In this document: positions 17,712 to 25,605 of the stretch, piece by piece | How positions within the stretch are numbered: position 1 is the stretch's first letter | Layout of the letters: each line of letters opens with the position of its first letter | Assembly: GCA_022487185.1 (NCBI GenBank) | Contig: JAKVJE010000011.1 | Coordinates: 1 to 32,328, forward strand | Direction of reading: 5' to 3' | Source of the DNA: Microbacteriaceae bacterium | Lineage (GTDB): Bacteria > Actinomycetota > Actinomycetes > Actinomycetales > Microbacteriaceae | Length of the DNA stretch: 32,328 nt | The notes under the pieces: model-generated | Seen by the model: only the letters and a program-made list of their open reading frames with translations | What the model was told of the DNA's origin: nothing | Database searches by the model: none | Translations under genes and position numbers: made by a program

Positions 17712-18155
17712 CTAGTCCTCGTCAATGAGCTTCTTGGCCTCGTCGAGCCGCAGCTCGGCGAGACGCTGCTGTTCCTTGAGTGCGGCCTGCTCGGACTCGG
17801 CCTGCTTGATAATCTTCGCCGCTGCATTCTTGAGGGTGCGGCGCAGACGCTGGGTCTCTTTCTTGGCAGCCTCGTACTCGTCCCGGATCTCGGCAGTCTT
17901 CTGCTCGCTCGCGGCGAGCTCTGCACGGATCTGCTCGATATCACTCTTCGCCACGACCTTGACAGCCGAGCGACGTGAACGGGGGGTTCCCAGAAGAGGA
18001 AGGGCACCCACCGGAATACGCCAGTTTGAGGCTTTCCCCTCGAAGCTTCCACCGTGCTGCTCAAGAAGTGCCCGCGTCTTCGAAGAAGTGAACTTCGTAA
18101 GAGAGAAGCCGCTCATACGCACGGCCTCATGACCATTGACAAAGCGTTCAGTCAT
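17712..18155 (-). CDS. Small basic/coiled-coil protein of unknown function
   Basis: I do not recognise a family. The 147-residue protein has an N-terminal globular part (1-65; it includes FTSSKTRALLEQHGG and SNWRIPVGALPLLG, which reads like a small DNA-binding or wing-like fold, inference only). From about 68 to 144 runs a long charged helix rich in Glu, Lys, Ala and Arg, likely a coiled coil. There is no signal peptide or membrane helix. The ATG at 18155 follows GGGAGAAC, and a TTGTAA-17-TATAGA promoter lies 50 bp upstream. It sits between the LCP gene and an AT-rich gap, with tRNA-Ser(UGA) beyond. A nucleoid or transcription-related role is one possibility. Confidence 0.8.
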   Translation of the reverse strand: MTERFVNGHEAVRMSGFSLTKFTSSKTRALLEQHGGSFEGKASNWRIPVGALPLLGTPRSRRSAVKVVAKSDIEQIRAELAASEQKTAEIRDEYEAAKKETQRLRRTLKNAAAKIIKQAESEQAALKEQQRLAELRLDEAKKLIDED

Positions 18156-18204
18156 TATTTGTTCTCCCGCATTGAAACGTGTCGTGATTGAGTCGGTAAC
18201 AATA

Positions 18205-18233
18205 TCTATATCCTAAATGAGAAAACTTTACAA
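18205..18233 (-). promoter_or_regulatory. Putative sigma-70-type promoter (TTGTAA-17-TATAGA)
   Basis: On the minus strand TTGTAA (18228-18233) and TATAGA (18205-18210) are 17 bp apart and would start a leader of about 43 nt for the coiled-coil protein gene at 18155. Each hexamer matches consensus at four of six bases, in an AT-rich background. Confidence 0.45.
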
Positions 18234-18270
18234 TAGCTGAAAAAGATGCTGTGGATATAGTTCTTCGTTT

Positions 18271-18299
18271 CCGTATAGATGATGTAAACCACTATACGG
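18271..18299. repeat. Perfect dyad CCGTATAG-13-CTATACGG in AT-rich gap
   Basis: Two perfect 8-bp arms, 21 bp centre to centre (two helical turns), lie upstream of the promoter of the coiled-coil protein gene and downstream of tRNA-Ser(UGA). This geometry suits a dimeric regulator; an RNA hairpin is the alternative. No regulator gene is adjacent. Confidence 0.55.
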
Positions 18300-18405
18300 A
18301 TGATCCGGAATCAATGTCACATATATGTGTACTACTGCTGAGATATTCGGACATAATGATGACATTTCACCCTGTAGTTTCACCCCAGATATATGAAAAT
18401 CACCC

Positions 18406-18493
18406 TGGCGGAGAGACTGGGATTCGAACCCAGGGAGACTTTCGCCTCACTTGTTTTCAAGACAAGCTCCTTCGGCCGCTCGGACACCTCTCC
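18406..18493 (-). tRNA. tRNA-Ser (anticodon UGA)
   Basis: The acceptor GGAGAGG pairs with TCTCTCC (last pair G-U). The D arm region is TGTCCGAGCGGCC. The anticodon stem-loop CTTGT-CTTGAAA-ACAAG carries TGA. A long variable arm follows, then the T arm CTGGG-TTCGAAT-CCCAG, discriminator G and encoded CCA. It decodes UCA and related UCN codons. It lies 81 bp downstream of the HAD gene on the same strand. Confidence 0.96.
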
Positions 18494-18541
18494 AGGACGC
18501 GCACGGCGCAACAGCACTATCGTAGCCGAACCTAGCGCACG

Positions 18542-18570
18542 AGGGGGCCCAAAGGCTGGAGCAGCCCCCT
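18542..18570 (-). terminator. Putative terminator hairpin after the serS-HAD genes
   Basis: AGGGGGC (18542-18548) pairs with GCCCCCT (18564-18570), beginning 3 bp past the HAD stop codon. There is no U-tract after it on the minus strand, so it would be a tail-less terminator, as is common in high-GC Gram-positives. Confidence 0.5.
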
Positions 18571-18573
18571 ATC

Positions 18574-19458
18574 TCAGGCCCGACGAACCACCTCCAGGGC
18601 TTCCGCTACGCCATCGTGCTCCAGATCCCCGACGAGCAGGTTCGCATGGGCGCGCACCTCCGCATCCGCATGGCCCATGGCCGCCCCGAGCCCTTCCTGC
18701 GAGGCCCACTCCAGCATCTCAATGTCGTTGTACCCATCACCGACCACGAGGACGCGGGACCGCGGGATGCCGACCCGGCGCCGGACCTTCTCCAGGGCCG
18801 TCGCCTTATTGACCCCGTGCGGGGCAATATCCAGCCACGCCGTCCACCCCACTGAATAGCTCACCTGGTGCAGGCCGATATCCTCCACGATGCGTAAAAA
18901 CTCATCCAGGTTGTCGTCATGGCTCGGCGAGACCACGATGACCCGCGTCACGGGTCGGGACTCCAAGTCCTCCAGCGAGACCTCCGCGATCGGGGCCCCG
19001 AAGGTGCCGGCCAGGAACGGCCTGGAGAACCGGTACCCGGCATCCCCGTCCTCCACGGCGAATCGGGCATCCGGGAGGTGGGGAACGATCGTCTCGATCA
19101 CCGGAGCAGGATCGAATGTGGTCATATCCACGATCCGATACCGTGCCCCCCGAGCGGCCTCGTTGAGCCCGATGACAATCGCCCCGTTCGAGCACACCGC
19201 ATACGGCGAGCGCAGCTCCAGCTGATCGGCCACCGGGAGCACTCCCGAGATCGGGCGGCCGCTGGCGATGATGACCATATGCCCCGCGGACTGGGCCGCG
19301 GAGACCGCCCGCCGGACCCGGTCGGAGGCTCGGTTATCGGCATCCACCGTGGTGCCGTCGAGGTCCACCGCGATGAGCCAGCGCCCATCATCGCGCTCCT
19401 CGGGCAACACCGAGATCGATTCAGTCAGGGGAAACGCACCGGTACTGGACGTACTCAT
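18574..19458 (-). CDS. Cof-type HAD-superfamily phosphatase
   Basis: This 294-residue HAD hydrolase has motif I VDLDGT (31-36; nucleophile D32, acid D34), motif II in IIASGRP (63-69), motif III lysine in GVNKAT (K218) and motif IV GDGYND (240-245). The large cap between motifs II and III places it in the Cof/IIB group, which dephosphorylates sugar phosphates, nucleotides or flavin and PLP phosphates. The exact substrate cannot be read from sequence. The ATG at 19458 lies 8 bp after the serS stop; the frame is open further upstream, but that overlaps serS and encodes nothing family-like. It is probably co-transcribed with serS, and a hairpin follows its stop. Confidence 0.92.
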   Translation of the reverse strand: MSTSSTGAFPLTESISVLPEERDDGRWLIAVDLDGTTVDADNRASDRVRRAVSAAQSAGHMVIIASGRPISGVLPVADQLELRSPYAVCSNGAIVIGLNEAARGARYRIVDMTTFDPAPVIETIVPHLPDARFAVEDGDAGYRFSRPFLAGTFGAPIAEVSLEDLESRPVTRVIVVSPSHDDNLDEFLRIVEDIGLHQVSYSVGWTAWLDIAPHGVNKATALEKVRRRVGIPRSRVLVVGDGYNDIEMLEWASQEGLGAAMGHADAEVRAHANLLVGDLEHDGVAEALEVVRRA

Positions 19459-19466
19459 CAAACGAT

Positions 19467-20732
19467 CTACCCCTGCAGGGGTGGGATAACGTCGATGCCC
19501 AGGTACCGTTGCAGCGCCTTCGGCACCCGGACGCTCCCATCCGCGTTCTGATGCTGCTCCAGCAGCGCCACGATCCACCGGGTGGTCGCCAGGGTGCCGT
19601 TGAGCGTCGCAGCGGCCCGAGACGTACCCTGGCTGTCCCGATAGCGGATGTTCAGGCGCCGGGCCTGGAAGGTGGAGCAGTTCGAAGTGCTCGTGAGTTC
19701 CCGGAACCGCCCCTGCGTCGGCACCCAGGCCTCGCAGTCGTACTTCTTCGCCGCCGAGGATCCCAGGTCTCCGGCCGCCGTGACAATCACGCGATAGCAG
19801 AGCTCGCACTTGGCGAGCATCTCCTGCTGCCAAGCCAGAAGCCGCTCGTGCTCCGCAACCGCCTGATCCGGGGTCGTGTACACAAACATCTCCAGTTTGT
19901 CGAACTGGTGCACCCGCAGGATGCCACGGGTGTCCTTTCCGCCCGACCCGGCCTCCCGCCGATAGCAGGTAGACCAGCCCGCGTACCGCAGCGGCCCGGC
20001 CGAGAGATTCAGGATCTCGTCGGCGTGGTAGCCGGCCAGCGCGACCTCGCTCGTACCCGTCAGGTACTGATCGTCGGCGTCTAGGTGATAGATCTCGTCG
20101 GCGTGCGAGTCCAGGAAGCCCGTCCCACGCATCACCTCCGGGTTCACAATCGTCGGGGTCATCATCGGGGTGAAGCCATTCTCCACGGCCTGATCGAGCC
20201 CCATGGTGAGCAGGGCCAGCTGCAGGCGCATGCCCCAGCCCTTCAGGTAATAGAACCGGGCTCCGGCGACCTTCGCCCCGCGCTCCAGGTCGAACATCCC
20301 CAGTGATTCGCCGAGCTCCACGTGATCCCGGGGCGTGAAGTCGAACTCCTGGGGCGTCCCGACCTGCTCGCGCACCTCAAAGTCGTCCTCGCCACCGGAG
20401 GGCACGCCCTCCCCGATCAGGTTCGGAATGGCCCGGAGGGCAGTGATGAACGCCTCCTCGGCGGTGCGCACCTCGGCCCCGGCCGCCTTCACATCGGCGG
20501 CGAGATGCCGCACCTGCGCCACCAGTTCGGCCCGCTCCGCGGCCGGCGCCTGCGACACGGCCCGACCTGCCCGGTTCTGTTCAGCCCGCAGCCCGTCGTA
20601 TCGCGTGATGGCCTGACGGCGGGCGGTGTCGGCGGAGAGGGCCCGGTCCACCGCCCCCTCGTCGGCGCCTCTGGCGCGCTGACTGGCACGGACCGTCTCC
20701 GGAGCTGATCGCAGAATCTCAACATCAATCAC
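19467..20732 (-). CDS. serS: Seryl-tRNA synthetase
   Basis: This class II synthetase of 421 residues charges tRNA-Ser with serine. The N-terminal helical arm (about 1-110, rich in Ala/Arg/Glu) is the coiled coil that clasps the long variable arm of tRNA-Ser. The catalytic domain shows [10 protein letters not shown], motif 2 as [21 protein letters not shown], and a motif 3 form [16 protein letters not shown] with its arginine. The start is GTG at 20732, giving the family's usual (M)IDVEILRS beginning; a TATCCT box 6 nt upstream suggests a leaderless transcript. Two tRNA-Ser genes lie 1-4 kb downstream on the same strand. It is divergent from the lipid kinase gene, with 76 bp between them. Confidence 0.97.
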   Translation of the reverse strand: MIDVEILRSAPETVRASQRARGADEGAVDRALSADTARRQAITRYDGLRAEQNRAGRAVSQAPAAERAELVAQVRHLAADVKAAGAEVRTAEEAFITALRAIPNLIGEGVPSGGEDDFEVREQVGTPQEFDFTPRDHVELGESLGMFDLERGAKVAGARFYYLKGWGMRLQLALLTMGLDQAVENGFTPMMTPTIVNPEVMRGTGFLDSHADEIYHLDADDQYLTGTSEVALAGYHADEILNLSAGPLRYAGWSTCYRREAGSGGKDTRGILRVHQFDKLEMFVYTTPDQAVAEHERLLAWQQEMLAKCELCYRVIVTAAGDLGSSAAKKYDCEAWVPTQGRFRELTSTSNCSTFQARRLNIRYRDSQGTSRAAATLNGTLATTRWIVALLEQHQNADGSVRVPKALQRYLGIDVIPPLQG

Positions 20733-20738
20733 CCCACC

Positions 20739-20744
20739 AGGATA
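20739..20744 (-). promoter_or_regulatory. Putative -10 box (TATCCT) of leaderless serS mRNA
   Basis: TATCCT on the minus strand ends 6 nt before the serS GTG, so transcription would begin at the start codon. This supports the GTG choice. Confidence 0.5.
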
Positions 20745-20796
20745 CCCGGCGGATGCGGCTGTGAGGCCGCTCCGAAGCAGCCGGAACAACGACCAG

Positions 20797-20802
20797 TAGT
20801 CT
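20797..20802 (+). promoter_or_regulatory. Putative -10 box (TAGTCT) of leaderless lipid kinase mRNA
   Basis: TAGTCT ends 6 nt before the ATG at 20809. It is divergent from the serS promoter within the same 76-bp intergenic region. Confidence 0.5.
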
Positions 20803-20808
20803 GAGAGC

Positions 20809-21786
20809 ATGCCGAATACCGAGAACCGCCACGCCGCAGTGGTCTATAACCCGGCCAAGATCGCTCGAGCCAGGCTCAAACCAGTGATCGACCGGTGCGC
20901 GGAGGAGTCCGGCTGGGCATCCACCAGCTGGTTCGAAACCAGCGTGTCGGATCCCGGAGAGCAAGCCGCAGGGAAGGCCCTGGACGCAGGGGCCGACCTC
21001 GTGCTCGCCGCCGGCGGGGACGGAACCATCCGCGCCGTGGCGGCGGTCCTGGCCGAGAGCGAGATTCCCCTCGGGATTCTGCCTCAGGGCACCGGGAACG
21101 TCTTCGCCAGAAACCTCGGGATCAAGGTGGTCGGCCTTCCCCGAATGGTCGAAACCGCATTCTCCGGGACGACCCGGGCCGTCGATCTCGGGGAGGCGGT
21201 CCTGACCGACACGGGCGGGACCCGCACCACGCACACCTTCCTGGTGGCCACCGGCGTCGGGGTGGATGCCGAGATCATGGCCCGGACCACATCCACCGAA
21301 AAGCGGCTCTTCGGCTGGATCGGCTACATCCTGGCGGGGGCGCGGGTCCTGGGACGTACCCAGAATGCCACGACGACCATCGAGGTTGCCGGACACCCCG
21401 CCCAGCGCACCCGGGCCGCCACCACGCTCGTCTGCAACTGCGGGTACCTGCCGGGGAACGTCCTGCTCGTGCCAGATGCCCGGATCGACGACGGCACCCT
21501 GGACGTGCTGTCCCTGTCTCCCCGCCGGCTCCGTGACTGGGTCGGCATACTGCGGCGCATCGTCGTGGAGCACCATCTCCGCCGTACACCGGCCGGGAAA
21601 GCGCTGATCCAGCTTGCGGGGACCCGGAAACTCCGGGCCCTCTCCTACGCCCAGGGCCCCACTGTCACCATCTCCCTGGAATCTCCCCGCGAGGTCGAGG
21701 TGGATGGCGATCCCGTCGGCCGGGCCGTGCGGTTGGAGTGCCGAACCCTCGCCCAGGCGCTGCGGGTGCAGGTCCCGCGCTCCTGA
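20809..21786 (+). CDS. Diacylglycerol kinase family lipid kinase
   Basis: This 325-residue protein has the DAGK catalytic fold: VVYNPAK near the start (11-17), the nucleotide-binding GGDGT (69-73) and LPQGTGN (91-97). Conserved C-terminal half features include [19 protein letters not shown] and the DDGTLDV turn. Members phosphorylate diacylglycerol (DgkB-like) or related lipids or sphingoid bases (YegS-like) at the cytoplasmic membrane face. The final VDGDPVG segment is typical of the family. The ATG is 6 nt after a TAGTCT box and lacks a Shine-Dalgarno. The family is certain, the lipid substrate not. The ThiB-like lipoprotein gene follows 40 bp downstream. Confidence 0.94.
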   Translation: MPNTENRHAAVVYNPAKIARARLKPVIDRCAEESGWASTSWFETSVSDPGEQAAGKALDAGADLVLAAGGDGTIRAVAAVLAESEIPLGILPQGTGNVFARNLGIKVVGLPRMVETAFSGTTRAVDLGEAVLTDTGGTRTTHTFLVATGVGVDAEIMARTTSTEKRLFGWIGYILAGARVLGRTQNATTTIEVAGHPAQRTRAATTLVCNCGYLPGNVLLVPDARIDDGTLDVLSLSPRRLRDWVGILRRIVVEHHLRRTPAGKALIQLAGTRKLRALSYAQGPTVTISLESPREVEVDGDPVGRAVRLECRTLAQALRVQVPRS

Positions 21787-21826
21787 AACCACCGCTGCTA
21801 CACTGCGGTCAGATACTGGAGGCCCG

Positions 21827-22822
21827 ATGCGGACGAGACACTCGCTGCGCCTAGCCGCCGTCGGTGGACTTGTTACCCTCGCCCTGAGCGGCTGCGCCGC
21901 CGGGGCGCCACCCCAGTCTCAGGCCTCGACCCTCACGGTGCTCGTGGCCAAGGGCACCCCCCTCCCGCAGCAGACCCTCCGGGACTTCACCGCGCAGACC
22001 GGAATCTCGGTGCGGGTGCGGACCGCCGGCACCGATCTTCAACTCGCCCAGCGCGTCCGGGAGGGACGGGCCCGCGGAGATCTCGCCCTGGGGCTGCCGG
22101 CTCCGAACACCGCGGAGCTCGGGGAGAGCCGGCACCTCCTGCCCTACACCTCCACCAACTCCGGGAAGGGGGCCATCGACTTCCCCTATGTGCGCAGCAA
22201 CCGTCTCACCGCCACCTCCTACGACTACGTATGTGCCACGACGTCTGCGGCAACGCACCCCCGCACCCTGCAGGATCTGACCCGGTCCCGATACCGAGGG
22301 CAGCTGACCCTCCCCGACCCCAGGCGCTCCTCCGCGGGGCTCACCTTCGTCCTGACCGCGAATGCACATGTCGACTCCACCGGGACCGGTTCCTGGCAGC
22401 ACTACTGGCAGGCCCTCGGAGCCAACGGCCTCCAGGTGTCCAGCGATGCGGATCCGGCAGGAGCGGTGACCGCAACTACCCCCATCCGGGTCCTCTCTCC
22501 GACCCGGGCCAAGGTGCCCGCGTCCCGGACGATCGGCTCCACCTGCACACGTCGGACGTCGTACGCCGGGATCCTCGACACCGCCACCCACGTCAACCAG
22601 GCAAAACGGTTCATCGACGCCCTCCTCACCCGGAAGGCGCAGCGACGCCTGCCCAGTACCGGCGACTATCCGGTGACCGGCGGTACCGCGTTGACCGCAC
22701 AGCAGCGCAAGGTGCAGGGACTCTGGGAGCACAACGGGGAAGACAACACGGACACCTCGGTGTCCGACTCCGAGATCCCGGGCATGCTGCGCAGCTGGGT
22801 GCGGGCCGTCGGACGCGGCTAG
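21827..22822 (+). CDS. ThiB-like ABC transporter substrate-binding lipoprotein
   Basis: This 331-residue lipoprotein has signal peptide MRTRHSLRLAAVGGLVTLAL, then the lipobox LSGC (acylated cysteine about 22). The mature part resembles the ThiB/iron(III) binding-protein group: YDYVCA, TLQDLTRSRYRGQLTLPDPR, SSAGLTFVL, WQHYWQALGANGLQV, GSTCTRRTSYAGIL, then AKRFIDALLT and the closing YPVTGG. Thiamine or thiamine phosphate is the best guess; iron or another small ligand is possible. The ATG at 21827 follows GGAGG at only 4 nt, with TACACT at 21799-21804 as a possible -10. No permease or ATPase and no TPP riboswitch is seen here. Its TAG stop overlaps the stop of the convergent methyltransferase gene in a shared CTAG. 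Confidence 0.82.
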   Translation: MRTRHSLRLAAVGGLVTLALSGCAAGAPPQSQASTLTVLVAKGTPLPQQTLRDFTAQTGISVRVRTAGTDLQLAQRVREGRARGDLALGLPAPNTAELGESRHLLPYTSTNSGKGAIDFPYVRSNRLTATSYDYVCATTSAATHPRTLQDLTRSRYRGQLTLPDPRRSSAGLTFVLTANAHVDSTGTGSWQHYWQALGANGLQVSSDADPAGAVTATTPIRVLSPTRAKVPASRTIGSTCTRRTSYAGILDTATHVNQAKRFIDALLTRKAQRRLPSTGDYPVTGGTALTAQQRKVQGLWEHNGEDNTDTSVSDSEIPGMLRSWVRAVGRG

Positions 22823-23676
22823 GCCGCATCCGCCGTGGAGACCAGCGCCTCCCCGAGACGGCCGCGGATAATCGGCCAGGCCTCCGGATTCTGCTCGGCG
22901 AGCACAAACCGTCGGCCCAGCGCCGCGCACACCGCCCCCGTCGTCCCCGACCCCGCGAAGGGATCCAGCACCCAGTCACCCCGGCGGCTCGAGGCCGCCA
23001 CCATCCGCCGCACGATGCCCTCCGGCTTCTGGGTGGGGTACCCGGTGCGTTCCCGGCCCGAGGTCGCCACGATCGTGTGCCACCAGACATCCGTGGGCAG
23101 CTTGCCCCGGGCCGCCTTCTCCGGGGTCACCAGGCCAGGGGCCATGTAGGGCTCCCGATCGACCTCCTCGGTATCGAAGAAATACCCTTTGGGATCCTTC
23201 ACGTACACCAGGATCGTCTGATGTTTCGGGGGCCAGCGCCGGCGGGTTCGGCCCCCGTAGTCATAGGCCCAGATGATCTCGTTCAGGAAATGCTCCCGGC
23301 CGACGAGCTCATCGGTCCACACCTTCGCGTAGTGGGCCTCTCGGTAGTCCAGGTGCAGATACAGCGTGCCCGTGTCGGAGAGCAGGCTCCAAGCGCGCGC
23401 CACCCGGGGCATCAGGAACGCCCGGTAGTCGTCGAAACGGTCCCCGTAGGATCGCTCGGGCTGCTGCTCGATCGCGTAGGTGCGCCCCTGGAACCCGGGC
23501 CGCCCGTCCACATCCGGTCGGGCGCGCTCCCGGTGGGCGCGCTGGCGCACCCCCGTGTTGAAGGGCGGGTCCAGATAGGCGACCTGGAAGGTGCCCTCGG
23601 GAAGTCCCGCGAGGATCGCCGAGTTCTCACCCTCGAAGAGCAGTCCCCTCCCCTCAGAGAGCTCGGGGAGCTTCAC
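22819..23676 (-). CDS. Beta-class site-specific DNA methyltransferase (no nuclease partner seen)
   Basis: This 285-residue enzyme has the catalytic motif IV first, LDPPFNTG (about 35-42), then a target-recognition region, and the SAM-binding motif I last, DPFAGSGTTG (about 238-247): beta-class order. TGYPTQKPE, typical of the N4-cytosine/N6-adenine group, precedes motif I. The DPPF motif fits adenine-N6 or cytosine-N4 methylation. I chose the GTG at 23676 because it overlaps the lipoate ligase stop as GTGA; a longer start would intrude into that gene. No endonuclease gene lies beside it and its base composition matches the core genome, so it looks like a resident solitary methyltransferase. 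Convergent to the ThiB-like gene with overlapping stops. Confidence 0.9.
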   Translation of the reverse strand: MKLPELSEGRGLLFEGENSAILAGLPEGTFQVAYLDPPFNTGVRQRAHRERARPDVDGRPGFQGRTYAIEQQPERSYGDRFDDYRAFLMPRVARAWSLLSDTGTLYLHLDYREAHYAKVWTDELVGREHFLNEIIWAYDYGGRTRRRWPPKHQTILVYVKDPKGYFFDTEEVDREPYMAPGLVTPEKAARGKLPTDVWWHTIVATSGRERTGYPTQKPEGIVRRMVAASSRRGDWVLDPFAGSGTTGAVCAALGRRFVLAEQNPEAWPIIRGRLGEALVSTADAA

Positions 23677-24722
23677 GGAACGCGATACAGCCACTCGTCG
23701 GAGCTGAACTTGTGATCCACCAGCCACTGGGCCCGGTCCCGCTCCTCGTCGGTGAGCGTGCCCTCCACCAGTCCATGCTCGTCGCGGAATGTATCGATGA
23801 GGTGTTCGATGATGTCCTGACGGCTCATCCCGGTCTGGGAGCGCAGCGGATCGACACGCTTCTTGGCCGACTTGATGCCCTTATCGCTGAGCTTCTCGCG
23901 CCCGATCCGGAGCACCTGCACCATCTTGTCCGCATCCATGTCGTAGCTCATGGTCACATGGTGGAGCACCCCGCCGTTCGCAAGCCGCTTCTGTGCCGCC
24001 CCGCCGATCTTGCCCTTGTCGGTGGCGATATCGTTCAGCGGCTGGTACTCGGCATGCAGACCGAGCGAGCGCAGCCCGTCCAGAACCCAGTCGTCGAGGA
24101 ACGCATAGGAATTCTCGATGCTCATGCCCTGCACCAGCTCGGCCGGCGCATGGATGGAGTACGTGACGATCGCATCCTTCTCCATGAACATCGCGCCGCC
24201 CCCGGTGATGCGGCGGACGACCTCGATGCCGTACTTCTTCGCATTCTCCTGGTCGACCTCGTTGCGCACCGACTGGAAGGACCCGATCACGACCGCGGGG
24301 TCGGAGAAATCCCAGAACCGCAGCGTCGGAGCGCGATTCCCCTTCCCAACCTCCTCGGTGAGGACCTGGTCGAGCGCCAAGTGCATGCGGGGCGGCAGGG
24401 AGCCGAGGCGCAGCAGCTGCCAGTCGTAGTCCTGCCAGGTCGTCGCCCGGGTGATGGCCCGGCGGATCGTCACCGCGACCGACTCCGGGCTGAACCCGAG
24501 CAGCACCGCATCCTTAGGCAGCGCCGACTCGATCGCGCGAGTGATGGACTCGGTCGGGGCATTCGCACTCAGGCCGTCGATGGCCGCATTGATCGCGTCG
24601 AGCGCATCGTCGGGCTCGAGGAAGAAATCCCCTGCGAGATGGAAATTGCGGATGTGCCCATCGGTGACGTCGAGGTCAACGACGACCAGCTTGCCACCGG
24701 GCACCTTGTATTCACCATGCAT
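23673..24722 (-). CDS. Lipoate-protein ligase A family protein with N-terminal accessory domain
   Basis: This 349-residue enzyme is expected to attach lipoate (or octanoate) to E2 or H proteins of 2-oxoacid dehydrogenases and glycine cleavage. The catalytic BPL/LplA domain (about 100-345) shows RRITGGGAMF (about 168-177), the substrate-binding loop, and GKIGGAAQKR with the catalytic lysine near 237. Residues 1-90 (HGEYKVPGGKLVVVDL, then GDFFLEPDDALDAINAAI) resemble the LplA accessory domain that in E. coli is C-terminal, so the order is permuted; this form occurs in actinobacteria. The ATG at 24722 is 10 bp past the transglutaminase stop. A TAGGCT box 7 nt upstream suggests an internal leaderless promoter. 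Its stop overlaps the methyltransferase start. Confidence 0.92.
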   Translation of the reverse strand: MHGEYKVPGGKLVVVDLDVTDGHIRNFHLAGDFFLEPDDALDAINAAIDGLSANAPTESITRAIESALPKDAVLLGFSPESVAVTIRRAITRATTWQDYDWQLLRLGSLPPRMHLALDQVLTEEVGKGNRAPTLRFWDFSDPAVVIGSFQSVRNEVDQENAKKYGIEVVRRITGGGAMFMEKDAIVTYSIHAPAELVQGMSIENSYAFLDDWVLDGLRSLGLHAEYQPLNDIATDKGKIGGAAQKRLANGGVLHHVTMSYDMDADKMVQVLRIGREKLSDKGIKSAKKRVDPLRSQTGMSRQDIIEHLIDTFRDEHGLVEGTLTDEERDRAQWLVDHKFSSDEWLYRVP

Positions 24723-24729
24723 AGGCCCC

Positions 24730-24735
24730 AGCCTA
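24730..24735 (-). promoter_or_regulatory. Putative -10 box (TAGGCT) of leaderless lipoate ligase mRNA
   Basis: On the minus strand TAGGCT ends 7 nt before the ATG. Its first three bases are the TAG stop codon of the transglutaminase gene, so stop and promoter share bases. Confidence 0.45.
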
Positions 24736-25605
24736 CCTGCCCGCCACCCCTCCCCGAGCGGATGAATCCATCAGCGTGATCTCAACACTGACGAACTGTT
24801 CGGCCGCAAAGGGCCCCGCATAGACTCCGCGCAACGGAGAGACATCGTCGTAGTCGCGGCCGCGGCCGACCACCACGTGGCTGCTCCCCGCCGGCTTATG
24901 GTTCGTGGGATCGAAGCCCACCCAGTCCCCGGTGAACCACTCCACCCACGCATGAGACTCCCCGACCACCGGGACTCCAACTGGCGCATCCACGTCCGGA
25001 TGCAGATACCCCGACACATATCGCGCGGGGATGCCCACCGCCCGCAGGGCCCCGATCGCGATATGGGCGATGTCCTGGCACACGCCGGCGCCCGTGCGCC
25101 ACGCATCCACCGCCCGCGAATGCACCGAGGTGGCCCCCGGCACATAGTCGATTCGCTCCCCGAGTACCCGGCAGATCCGCTCCGCGGCAACCCCGGGAGA
25201 AGCCCCTTCGGCGGCCTCCCGGGCCAGACGTACCACCTCCGGGTCGGGCCGGGTGCGGTCGGTCTGCTCCAGCTGCTGCATGATCGACACCTGGCGGCCT
25301 GCGAGCGCGGCGATCTCCTCCCACCCCAGCTCCACCGCCGGACGCGGGCGCTCCTGCACCTCGACCAGCGAGGTCGCGGTCAGGGTCAGATGGTCGTGGG
25401 GCGCCAACAGCTCGAAGGCGCTCACCCGCGTTCCCCAGTAGTCCTGATAGGTCAGCACACTCGCCTGCGGCTGGATGTCCAGGTGGGCCTCCAGGACCAG
25501 CTGCGGACCCGAGGTCTGGGGCAGCATCCGCGCCTCGTTATAGGAGGCTGCCACCTCCCCCGCATATCGGAAGCCGGTCGTGTGCACGATGCGCAGTCTG
25601 CTCAT
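24733..25605 (-). CDS. Transglutaminase-like cysteine protease family protein
   Basis: This 290-residue protein has an N-terminal beta domain (about 1-90, MSRLRIVHTTGFRYAG onward) followed by the transglutaminase fold, with catalytic Cys near 175 (GAGVCQDIAH), His near 217 (ESHAWVEW) and Asp near 230 (GFDPTNH). Despite the name, such bacterial enzymes are mostly thought to cleave or transfer peptide or isopeptide bonds. There is no signal peptide, so it is cytoplasmic. Its ATG overlaps the Alpha-E stop (ATGA). With the ATP-grasp and Alpha-E genes it makes the well-known three-gene module proposed, from comparative genomics, to build and break peptide amide bonds; the natural substrate is unknown. 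Confidence 0.92.
   Translation of the reverse strand: MSRLRIVHTTGFRYAGEVAASYNEARMLPQTSGPQLVLEAHLDIQPQASVLTYQDYWGTRVSAFELLAPHDHLTLTATSLVEVQERPRPAVELGWEEIAALAGRQVSIMQQLEQTDRTRPDPEVVRLAREAAEGASPGVAAERICRVLGERIDYVPGATSVHSRAVDAWRTGAGVCQDIAHIAIGALRAVGIPARYVSGYLHPDVDAPVGVPVVGESHAWVEWFTGDWVGFDPTNHKPAGSSHVVVGRGRDYDDVSPLRGVYAGPFAAEQFVSVEITLMDSSARGGVAGR

Noticed and set aside
18251-18535. Plus-strand 94-residue frame with GETGIRTQGDF
   Set aside because: It is the antisense reading of tRNA-Ser(UGA), a common false gene.
19459-19833. Longer start for the HAD phosphatase (419 residues)
   Set aside because: The extension lies inside serS and lacks family similarity; the ATG just after the serS stop fits.
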